Position numbers and translations under genes: made by a program
Notes under the pieces: model-generated
Told to the model about the DNA's origin: nothing
The model's input: the letters and a program-made list of their open reading frames with translations, nothing else
Database searches by the model: none
Part shown: positions 1 to 5,212 of the stretch, piece by piece
Numbering within the stretch: position 1 is the first letter of the stretch
How the letters are laid out: every line of letters starts with the position of its first letter
Assembly (NCBI GenBank): GCA_027079365.1
Contig: JALWVW010000179.1
Coordinates: 1 to 5,396 of the forward strand
Direction of reading: 5' to 3'
DNA: 5,396 nucleotides
Origin: Campylobacteraceae bacterium
Lineage (GTDB): Bacteria > Campylobacterota > Campylobacteria > Campylobacterales > Sulfurovaceae

Positions 1-354
1 GATCACAGGTGTCACCTGCATATCTGCCAGTATCTGGGGTGTATCATTCTCTGAATGTCGCACGATCACCGCATCGGGCTCCATCGCGCACAGTGTAGTG
101 AAGGTATCTTCCAGCGTCTCTCCTTTGGCCGTAGAGCTCTTAGAGGGGTCGAATAGTACCATCGCTGCACCCAGTCGTTTGCCTGCGATCTCAAAGGAGC
201 TTCGTGTGCGTGTAGATTTTTCAAAAAAAAGTGTTACGATCACCTTGTCTCGAAGCAAAAGTGGGGGTCTCCTGGCCTTAAAAGATGTTGCATCTTCCAT
301 AATCTGTGCTATCTGAACCAGCGAAAATTGATCTGTATCTACTAAATGTTGCAT
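1..354 (-). CDS. pyrB: Aspartate carbamoyltransferase catalytic chain, N-terminal part (runs off the left edge)
   Basis: This enzyme condenses carbamoyl phosphate with L-aspartate to N-carbamoyl-aspartate, the committed step of cytoplasmic pyrimidine synthesis. Only the first 118 residues are in the window, out of roughly 290-310 usual for the family. They cover most of the carbamoyl-phosphate domain. Visible signatures are FFEKSTRTR (residues 43-51; STRTR is the phosphate-binding loop), SFEIAGKRLGA just after it, AKGETLEDT (76-84, with K77 matching the active-site lysine of the 80s loop) and VRH at 98-100. The aspartate-binding half lies outside. The ATG is supported by a GAAAGG-type ribosome site 5-6 bases upstream and by the typical start MQHLVDTDQFS. 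The related ornithine carbamoyltransferase is less likely, because the KGET lysine loop and the N-terminus are PyrB-like. It lies 75 bp downstream of the SulP gene on the same strand and has its own promoter candidate. No frame damage is seen. Confidence 0.93.
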   Translation of the reverse strand, partial: MQHLVDTDQFSLVQIAQIMEDATSFKARRPPLLLRDKVIVTLFFEKSTRTRSSFEIAGKRLGAAMVLFDPSKSSTAKGETLEDTFTTLCAMEPDAVIVRHSENDTPQILADMQVTPVI

Positions 355-409
355 TTGTACCTTTCAAAAATATTTCAGACAATCATCTGTTTGGGATTTC
401 CTTTATGAA

Positions 410-418
410 AGTATAGCA
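410..418 (-). promoter_or_regulatory. Candidate extended -10 promoter for pyrB
   Basis: Read on the minus strand the bases are TGC-TATACT, a TGn-extended -10 with five of six matches to TATAAT. It would start a transcript near 403, giving a leader of about 50 bases before the pyrB ATG. No convincing -35 is seen. I see no good terminator after the SulP gene either, so read-through from that gene is also possible. Confidence 0.4.
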
Positions 419-429
419 AAGATTTGGCA

Positions 430-2010
430 TCAATAATCTCTCACCACTTTATAGGTCGGATCATCCTCTTCATAGCTACAGAATGGGCCTGCAATTTTCA
501 GTGTCTTTTTGCAATCTTCCGAAAGGTGTCTGAGGGTGAGCTTCTTGCCTGCTTTTTTATACTTTTGGGTCAAAGCATCGATCGCTTCTGCACCAGAACT
601 GTCCATGACTCGTGCTTTTTTGAAGTCTATCACTACGCTGTCGGGATCATTTTCCAAATCAAACTGCTCATTGAATGAGGTGACAGAGGCGAAGAAAAGG
701 GGTCCATCCAACTCATACACCTTCCTTCCTTCCTCCTTTGTAGTATGGGCAAAGATCCTGGCATGTTCCCAGGCAAATACCAAGGCAGAGATGATCACCC
801 CTGCGATCACTGCTACAGCCAGATCATAATAGACCGTAATGATCGTGACCACAGCCAGCACAAAGACATCGCTTTTTGGCATATGTTTGATTCGCTTGAG
901 CGAAGAGAACTCAAAGGTACCAATGCTGACCATAAACATGATCCCCACCAATACTGCCACGGGGATCGCAGCAATCACACTTGAGAAATTGACCACCAGT
1001 GTGATCAGTAGTACCGCTGCAGTAAAAGAAGAGAGCCTACCCAGACCACCTGAGGTAAAGTTGATGACAGACTGGCCGATCATTGCACATCCTGCCATAC
1101 CGCCAAAAAGCCCTGAGGTCGTGTTGCCTATGCCCAGTGCCACGCATTCTCTGTTTCCTGACCCCCGCTTGCCTCCCATTTCGTCTAGCACGGAAAGTGT
1201 CAGCAGTGATTCAATCAGTCCTACCAGTGCCACGATCACTGCTGTCGGTATGATCACTATCATCGTCTGCCAGCCAAATAGTGTACTGTCTGGCATGACA
1301 AGGCTAGGCATAGGAACAGAGGAGAGATCCGCCAGATCGCCCACTGTCTTGGTATCAATATGCCCAAAGTGTACGGCCAATGTCGCCACGATAATCGCCA
1401 CAAGTCCTGCCGGTACTGCTTTGCTAACCTTGGGCAAAAACTGCATCGTCGCCATCGTGGCAATGATAATCACATACATCACGCTGTTTTCTGAAAGGCT
1501 GGCCTTGAGGAGCGCTATCCAGGAATGGTATTGCTCGGGGTGTGCCGGCGCCAAAAATGGCAGTTGCGCCAGTGCGATCACGATCGCAAGACCATTGACA
1601 AAGCCAAACAGCGCCGGCTGGGGCACCAGACGGATAAACTTCCCCAGCTTCAACATACCAATAGTGATCTGGATCATCCCTGCGATAATAGAGGTGAGCA
1701 GGATCATATGCAGCACCATCATTGAGAGTGTTTCCTTGTCCAGCTCAGGATGATGCTGCTTGACCCAAAGCCCCAGTGAGACAAAGACCACTGCCACAGA
1801 ACCTGTTGCTCCAGAGATCATGCCCGGTTTACCGCCTAGGATCGCAGTGATCAATCCGATAATAAATGCGCCATAGAGTCCCACCACCGGTGACACACCA
1901 GCAATAAAAGAGAAGGCAATCGCCTCCGGTACCAACGCTACAGCGACCAGTGCACCGGAGAGAATATCATTTTTGATGTTCTGCTTTGAATAGTTTTGGA
2001 TAGTAAACAT
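430..2010 (-). CDS. SulP family anion transporter with C-terminal STAS domain
   Basis: A 526-residue inner-membrane secondary transporter of the SulP/SLC26 family. Members carry sulfate, bicarbonate or dicarboxylates, and the substrate cannot be read from this sequence. The family hallmark LVPEAIAFSFIAG is at residues 26-38, followed by GLYGA (44-48) and a glycine-rich re-entrant segment near 59-71. Many hydrophobic helices follow to about residue 412. AMIGQS (309-314) and SGGLGRLSS (320-328) are typical of bacterial SulP proteins. A soluble STAS domain occupies about 430-515 with VVIDF and DSSG (470-473), the loop that is phosphorylated in SpoIIAA-like STAS proteins. Length and domain order are normal for the family. 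The ATG is preceded by AGGA five bases upstream, and two nearby upstream ATGs are out of frame. The gene is divergent from the histidine kinase. In an autotrophic host, bicarbonate uptake is an attractive but unproven role. Confidence 0.93.
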   Translation of the reverse strand: MFTIQNYSKQNIKNDILSGALVAVALVPEAIAFSFIAGVSPVVGLYGAFIIGLITAILGGKPGMISGATGSVAVVFVSLGLWVKQHHPELDKETLSMMVLHMILLTSIIAGMIQITIGMLKLGKFIRLVPQPALFGFVNGLAIVIALAQLPFLAPAHPEQYHSWIALLKASLSENSVMYVIIIATMATMQFLPKVSKAVPAGLVAIIVATLAVHFGHIDTKTVGDLADLSSVPMPSLVMPDSTLFGWQTMIVIIPTAVIVALVGLIESLLTLSVLDEMGGKRGSGNRECVALGIGNTTSGLFGGMAGCAMIGQSVINFTSGGLGRLSSFTAAVLLITLVVNFSSVIAAIPVAVLVGIMFMVSIGTFEFSSLKRIKHMPKSDVFVLAVVTIITVYYDLAVAVIAGVIISALVFAWEHARIFAHTTKEEGRKVYELDGPLFFASVTSFNEQFDLENDPDSVVIDFKKARVMDSSGAEAIDALTQKYKKAGKKLTLRHLSEDCKKTLKIAGPFCSYEEDDPTYKVVRDY

Positions 2011-2031
2011 ACATGTCCTGCATTGTGGGGA

Positions 2032-2061
2032 TAAAAAGATTTAGGGAATTTTATCTTTTTA
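2032..2061. repeat. A/T-rich 9-bp stem with 12-base loop upstream of the SulP gene
   Basis: TAAAAAGAT (2032-2040) and ATCTTTTTA (2053-2061) are perfect inverted copies separated by 12 bases. The element ends 22 bp before the SulP ATG and overlaps a candidate -10. It could be an operator, or a weak hairpin at the 5' end of the transporter mRNA. It is not a convincing terminator, since no gene is read into it from either side. Confidence 0.35.
2048..2053 (-). promoter_or_regulatory. Weak -10 candidate for the SulP gene
   Basis: On the minus strand the hexamer is TAAAAT, four of six matches to TATAAT. It would give a leader of about 30 bases before the SulP ATG. A second candidate is TATAGT on the same strand at 2086-2091. 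Neither has a good -35, so the choice between them is open. Confidence 0.22.
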
Positions 2062-2168
2062 GACTTAATGCCTAATTTTTTATCTACTATATGCTTTCAC
2101 CTTCGTGCCAGGACATGATATGATCATCTAACACAAAGGATAGAGGAGAAGCAAGTTTTAGTTATATT

Positions 2169-2177
2169 TGGTATCAT
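2169..2177 (+). promoter_or_regulatory. Candidate extended -10 promoter for the histidine kinase gene
   Basis: The bases TGG-TATCAT form a TGn-extended -10 with a fair match to TATAAT. Transcription would begin near 2184, leaving a short leader that still contains the AGGGAG ribosome site at 2187-2192, five bases before the ATG at 2198. No -35 is evident. Confidence 0.33.
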
Positions 2178-2197
2178 GTGCCATATAGGGAGAATGA

Positions 2198-3628
2198 ATG
2201 TTTACCTTGGAAAAAGAGAGTATGGAACTACTTTTATTTGCCTATGGGTTATCTTTTTTCACTTTGGGTATTTCCGTACTCTTTTCAAGACCAAAGGAGA
2301 GTGAATATTTCTTTGCCAGAAAGATATGGCTCCTGGGTGTCTTTGCTATTCTTCATGCTTTTGAAGACTGGATAAGCCTTTTAAAATATCTTCATGTTGA
2401 TGAAAACTTTATACTCTTGGACTATACCCAATCCCTACTGCTTCTCGCATCGTATATTTTCCTCTTTGAGTTTTCCCGTTTTATCATTAGACAAAGCCTG
2501 ATACAGTCCAATTCTGCACTAAACAAAAATCTTATCTACAAATTTTACAATGCTTCAGCTATTTACACTTTTGCCACCATCGGTTTACTATTTTTGGTTT
2601 TTTTACATCCCACAATAAATGGGATCAATGCAGCCATACGCTATACCTATGGATTCTGGGGCGCACTAATCCTAGGGGTTAGCTTATACTATTACGGAGA
2701 TTCTCTTCAAAAAATCCCTCATGCCAACAAACTGAAACTCTATTTTAAGATTTCTGGCATAGCTTTTATATTTTATTCTGTTCTCTCAGGTATCATTGTT
2801 GATCCTATCTCTTACTTTCCGGGGGATATCATCAACAAACAGACTTTCATGAATACTTTTCACCTTCCTGTAGAGGCACTTAGAGGCTTTTGTGCCCTTG
2901 TCATTGCCATTACCTCTATCAAAGCTTTAGAAATATTCAAATATGAGCTTATTGCAAAATTAAATGAATCCTATGAAAGTATCAAAAGATTTAGCGCAAA
3001 TGCCTCTCATCAGATCAAAACCCCCTTGACCTCTTTACGATTACAGATACATATCGCACATAAAAAAAATAAAACCATAGAAGCATACAGGAATACTTTA
3101 GACTCTATTGACAAAGAGATGGTTTTTCTCCAAGAAATAGTTGATAAACTATTGCTTCTTTCCCGTATACAGAAAATAGGTATTAGAAAAAAATTTTCTA
3201 CCATCCATCTTGATGATATTCTACTGGAAATTTTTGAAGAGTTCAGCATCGTGGCAAAAAACAAAGGTGTATCTTTAGATATCAATATGATAGATTTTCC
3301 TCTGGTGAAAGGTGATCCTACTTTACTCAAAGTGCTACTCTATAATTTGATAGACAACGCCATCAAGTTTACCCCCAAAGGTAAACAGATCACTATCACG
3401 CTACTTCAATCCACTCTTCTGATTGAGGATGAAGGTATCGGCATACCCCCTGATAAACTCTCTATGATATTTGATGAATTCTATCGGGTCAACGCCACCG
3501 AGAAAAAACATATACGTGGCTATGGGTTGGGACTCTCCATTGTCAAAAAGATTACTGATATTCATCATATTAAAATAAAAATATTTAGTCTTCCGGGCAA
3601 GGGTACCCAGGTTATTTTGAAGTTTTAG
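2198..3628 (+). CDS. Membrane sensor histidine kinase with seven-helix-type N-terminus
   Basis: A 476-residue inner-membrane kinase expected to autophosphorylate on histidine and pass phosphate to a response regulator. The first 250 residues hold about seven hydrophobic segments (near 9-30, 42-62, 72-94, 119-137, 150-167, 184-204, 222-245) with short loops and no large periplasmic domain, so the signal is probably sensed within the membrane. HAFEDW (53-58) resembles a motif in other multi-helix bacterial sensors, as far as I recall. The H-box is SHQIKTPLT with H271. The ATP-binding part has the N-box NLIDNAIKFT (383-392), DEGIGIP (411-417), the F-box IFDEFYR (424-430) and the G2 box GYGLGLS (441-447). 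Q272 replaces the usual acidic residue after the histidine. ATG 2198 is favoured by AGGGAG; ATG 2222 is possible. The gene is clearly AT-richer than the SulP gene. Its stop overlaps that of the convergent regulator. Confidence 0.93.
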   Translation: MFTLEKESMELLLFAYGLSFFTLGISVLFSRPKESEYFFARKIWLLGVFAILHAFEDWISLLKYLHVDENFILLDYTQSLLLLASYIFLFEFSRFIIRQSLIQSNSALNKNLIYKFYNASAIYTFATIGLLFLVFLHPTINGINAAIRYTYGFWGALILGVSLYYYGDSLQKIPHANKLKLYFKISGIAFIFYSVLSGIIVDPISYFPGDIINKQTFMNTFHLPVEALRGFCALVIAITSIKALEIFKYELIAKLNESYESIKRFSANASHQIKTPLTSLRLQIHIAHKKNKTIEAYRNTLDSIDKEMVFLQEIVDKLLLLSRIQKIGIRKKFSTIHLDDILLEIFEEFSIVAKNKGVSLDINMIDFPLVKGDPTLLKVLLYNLIDNAIKFTPKGKQITITLLQSTLLIEDEGIGIPPDKLSMIFDEFYRVNATEKKHIRGYGLGLSIVKKITDIHHIKIKIFSLPGKGTQVILKF

Positions 3629-4293
3629 CCATCAATCCTGAAACCATGTTTCCGAACCGTCGTGATCAGTTTTTTTTCATGATCATGATCAATTTTATGT
3701 CTAAGATGATGCATGTATACATTGATGATGTTGCTACTGATGTCATTATCATTTTCCCACAACTCCCGAATAAGTGTTTTGATTCTGACAATCTTCCCTC
3801 GATGTCTTACCAACAGTTCTAGGATAGCATACTCCTTTGGTGTCAGTGCTATATGTTTCTTATTTCGTGTTACTTCACGCTTATGGGTATTTAGGGATAA
3901 GTCCGCAATGTGAATATAGGGATCATTTTTGTATGTAGTTCTCCGAATGAGCGCTTTAACCCTGGCCAATAACTCTTCAAAATAGAAAGGCTTAGGAATA
4001 TAGTCGTCTGCCCCACTGTTGAGCCCCAGCACTCTGTCTTCGACAAAGACTTTGGCTGTCAACATAATAATTGGGACAGTTGAACCTGACCCCCTTATCC
4101 TTTTACATACATCCACACCATCAATACCCGGAAGCATCCAGTCCAGAATAACCGCATCATAGGTATGTGTTTCCAGCAAAGAAAGTCCCTCTTCCCCGCT
4201 GAATGCCAGATCAACAGTAAACTGCTCTTCTTCAAATCCTTCTTTGGAGTAGTGGGCAATCTTTTTATCATCTTCTACTATCAAAATATTCAT
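3625..4293 (-). CDS. OmpR/PhoB family response regulator
   Basis: A 222-residue DNA-binding regulator, normal length for the class. The receiver domain (1 to about 118) has all key residues: acidic pair D8/D9, phospho-acceptor D51 in VILDWMLPG, T79 in MLTAK and K101 in PKPF. The C-terminal winged helix (about 128-222) shows ALTPKEYAILELL (149-161), the recognition-helix region NIINVYMHHLRHKID and the wing TVRKHGFRI, where K replaces the usual glycine of TVRGxGYR. The closest groups I can suggest are CopR/CusR-like regulators; the signal is unknown. The kinase at 2198-3628 is the obvious partner although it is encoded on the opposite strand, with stops overlapping by 4 bp. The ATG has no purine-rich ribosome site: the preceding 20 bases are almost all A and T. 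The start is still secure, because MNILIVEDD is the standard beginning of the fold. The cytochrome gene diverges from it. Confidence 0.95.
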   Translation of the reverse strand: MNILIVEDDKKIAHYSKEGFEEEQFTVDLAFSGEEGLSLLETHTYDAVILDWMLPGIDGVDVCKRIRGSGSTVPIIMLTAKVFVEDRVLGLNSGADDYIPKPFYFEELLARVKALIRRTTYKNDPYIHIADLSLNTHKREVTRNKKHIALTPKEYAILELLVRHRGKIVRIKTLIRELWENDNDISSNIINVYMHHLRHKIDHDHEKKLITTVRKHGFRIDG

Positions 4294-4298
4294 ATTTA

Positions 4299-4307
4299 AT
4301 ATTAACA
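4299..4307 (-). promoter_or_regulatory. Candidate extended -10 for the response regulator, placed for a leaderless start
   Basis: On the minus strand the bases read TGT-TAATAT, a TGn-extended -10. The last base of the hexamer is five bases before the regulator ATG, so transcription would begin at or next to the A of ATG. This fits the absence of a ribosome-binding site. Other A/T-rich hexamers further upstream (for example TATATT near 4357-4362) could serve instead. Confidence 0.3.
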
Positions 4308-4368
4308 GAATTTAATAAAGACGAGATAAACATTAATAAAAGTTAATTTAAACTTAAATATAGCTTAA
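4302..4368. promoter_or_regulatory. Helically phased TTAA array, probable response-regulator binding region
   Basis: TTAA begins at 4302, 4312, 4333, 4343, 4354 and 4365. The steps are 10, 21, 10, 11 and 11, which puts all copies on one face of the helix with one turn skipped near 4323. The last three are closer copies: GTTAAT (4342), CTTAAA (4353) and CTTAAA (4364), an exact 11-bp direct repeat. Two more TTAA (4296, 4348) are out of phase. OmpR/PhoB-family regulators bind direct repeats spaced about 11 bp. The final repeat ends about 11 bp before the cytochrome -10 candidate, where an activator would replace the -35. Binding by the adjacent regulator is inferred; intrinsic DNA curvature is an alternative. 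Confidence 0.5.
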
Positions 4369-4380
4369 ACGATATGGGTG

Positions 4381-4386
4381 TATCAT
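4381..4386 (+). promoter_or_regulatory. Candidate -10 for the cytochrome gene
   Basis: TATCAT lies about 11 bp after the last TTAA repeat and would give a leader of about 20 bases that keeps the AAGGAG ribosome site (4403-4408). A second hexamer, TATTCT at 4391-4396, would start transcription inside that ribosome site and is therefore less likely. There is no -35 match, as expected for an activator-dependent promoter. Confidence 0.35.
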
Positions 4387-4413
4387 TGGGTATTCTAAAT
4401 AAAAGGAGTTCAG

Positions 4414-4917
4414 ATGAAAAAAGAATTTTCCACTTTGCTGGTATCAGCTGTTGTGGTCGGTTTGTGCGCAGGTGTCAGCGCCAATGCGGGGGATATGAAC
4501 AATCAAGTTGTGCCTACCAAGCATAATAAAAATTTGACTTTGGGTCAAATTGCCGATATGCAACCGGGACTGGGCACAGTCATGATCGAGTATGGACATA
4601 GGTTTTACAAGGCATATTATGCAGCCAGAGCTGCCAACTGGGATTTAGCCGCCTATCAGGTAAAAGAGATGACTGAGATTCAGGAAGTAGGGGAAGCCAC
4701 CAGACCTGGACATGCTGAAGAGCTTAAGGCATTTGAACATGCTTATCTTGATGCGCTGCAAGATTCCATCAAAGCCAAAGACTGGAATGGATTTGCCAGT
4801 AACTATGCTAAAGCCACAGAAGCATGTAATGCATGCCACACCGGTGCTGGTTTCAGCTTTATCAAGTATAGACTGCCAGAGCATGCGCCAGTGTCTATCC
4901 CAAGTGTAATTTGGTAA
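4414..4917 (+). CDS. Secreted monohaem c-type cytochrome, helical-bundle type with C-terminal haem site
   Basis: A 167-residue exported electron-transfer or redox-sensing protein. A Sec signal peptide covers residues 1-25 (MKKEFSTLL, a hydrophobic stretch, then ANA before G26), so the mature protein is periplasmic. The single haem-attachment motif CNACH is at 138-142, close to the C-terminus and followed by a GFSFIKYRLP segment. The region between about 42 and 136 is helical in character and rich in Ala, Tyr and Lys, with WDLAAYQVKEMTEIQEV near 76-92. A late CxxCH after a helical region recalls cytochrome c' and related four-helix proteins, but I cannot assign it to that family. The sixth haem ligand is not obvious; M57, H62 and M86 are candidates. 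The ATG has a strong AAGGAG five bases upstream. The gene stands alone, divergent from the response regulator, and its upstream region carries the phased TTAA array, suggesting two-component control. Confidence 0.88.
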   Translation: MKKEFSTLLVSAVVVGLCAGVSANAGDMNNQVVPTKHNKNLTLGQIADMQPGLGTVMIEYGHRFYKAYYAARAANWDLAAYQVKEMTEIQEVGEATRPGHAEELKAFEHAYLDALQDSIKAKDWNGFASNYAKATEACNACHTGAGFSFIKYRLPEHAPVSIPSVIW

Positions 4918-4930
4918 AACCTATTTTTCT

Positions 4931-4937
4931 CCCCCCC
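4931..4937. repeat. Run of seven C in the 3' region of the cytochrome gene
   Basis: Seven consecutive C (G on the other strand) sit 14 bases after the cytochrome stop. Such tracts can vary in length by slippage in Campylobacterota, but this one is between genes and would not shift a reading frame. No function is claimed. Confidence 0.5.
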
Positions 4938-4948
4938 AATCAATTTCA

Positions 4949-4980
4949 CAGAAGTAAATGCAGCGTTGCCTTTACTTCTG
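4949..4980. terminator. Hairpin between the convergent cytochrome and dodecin genes
   Basis: CAGAAGTAAA (4949-4958) pairs perfectly with TTTACTTCTG (4971-4980). Inside, a T/C mismatch is followed by GCA/TGC pairing around a GCGT loop. On the plus strand it is followed by TTTCTT, a modest U-rich tail, so it can end the cytochrome transcript. On the minus strand no U-run follows, so termination of the dodecin transcript is less certain. The right arm contains the last codons and the stop of the dodecin gene. Confidence 0.6.
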
Positions 4981-5184
4981 TTTCTTGATCAAAAATGAGA
5001 TCTTGGCGTTAATACGATACTTGACAATTTTACTGCCTTCTACTTTGGCACTCATATTGACGATATTGATAGACTTCACATTGTCTACGGATTTACTGGC
5101 AGCTTTGACTGCCGATGCCGCCGCATCCTCCCAGCTCTTCTCTGACTGAGCGAGAACTTCAATGACTTTTACTACTTTTGACAT
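4972..5184 (-). CDS. Dodecin family protein
   Basis: A 70-residue cytoplasmic protein of the dodecin family. Members form hollow dodecamers of a beta-alpha-beta-beta unit, and many store or buffer flavins. Family signatures are VVKVIEV (4-10), SWEDAAASAV (17-26) on the single helix, and the final strand KYRINAKISF (55-64). Length is typical. Compared from memory with the Thermus dodecin, position 38 (flavin-stacking Trp there) is Ser and position 57 (flavin-contacting Gln there) is Arg, so canonical flavin binding is doubtful. The protein is unusually rich in Lys, Ser and Val. The ATG is supported by AAGGAG five bases upstream (5190-5195). The gene is 59 bp downstream of the partial gene at the right edge but has its own good promoter. 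It converges with the cytochrome gene, and the stop codon lies in the shared hairpin. Confidence 0.9.
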   Translation of the reverse strand: MSKVVKVIEVLAQSEKSWEDAAASAVKAASKSVDNVKSINIVNMSAKVEGSKIVKYRINAKISFLIKKQK

Positions 5185-5212
5185 ACTGTCTCCTTTTTAT
5201 TTTAATGAGCCT

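Larger units (their letters stand above)
2012..2117. repeat. Widely spaced perfect 9-bp inverted repeat in the divergent intergenic region
   Basis: CATGTCCTG at 2012-2020 is matched by its exact reverse complement CAGGACATG at 2109-2117, with 88 bp between. The left arm contains the SulP ribosome-binding site (AGGA on the minus strand), and the arms bracket much of the divergent promoter region. This could be a pair of operator half-sites or a long-range mRNA pairing, or it may be coincidence. Only the sequence identity is certain. Confidence 0.4.

Noticed and set aside
1..4. Window begins with GATC, suggesting a cloning junction
   Set aside because: GATC is common throughout this sequence and the pyrB frame is continuous to the edge, so nothing supports an artificial join.
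98..316. Plus-strand open frame of 72 codons
   Set aside because: It lies opposite pyrB, whose STRTR and KGET motifs prove the minus-strand frame.
377..390. CAGA-CAATCA-TCTG hairpin as a terminator after the SulP gene
   Set aside because: It has only four base pairs, with no strong G+C stem. It lies inside the proposed pyrB leader.
839..1753. Long open frame (304 codons) on the plus strand inside the SulP gene
   Set aside because: It is fully antisense to a well-conserved transporter with family motifs, its translation resembles no protein I know, and it has no ribosome site. It is a by-product of codon bias on the other strand.
2100..2118. TGGCAC on the minus strand as a sigma-54 promoter
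   Set aside because: The -24 half fits but the required GC at the -12 spacing is missing.
2138..2152. Purine-rich AAGGATAGAGGAG as a ribosome site for a small gene
   Set aside because: No start codon follows at a useful distance, and no open frame begins there.
2178..2375. Plus-strand open frame starting at an ATG just before the kinase gene
   Set aside because: It overlaps the kinase in another frame, its product has no recognisable features, and it lacks a ribosome site.
3675..3695. TCATGATCATGATCA palindrome
   Set aside because: It lies within the C-terminal coding region of the response regulator (the His/Asp-rich HDHEK stretch) and is explained by those codons.
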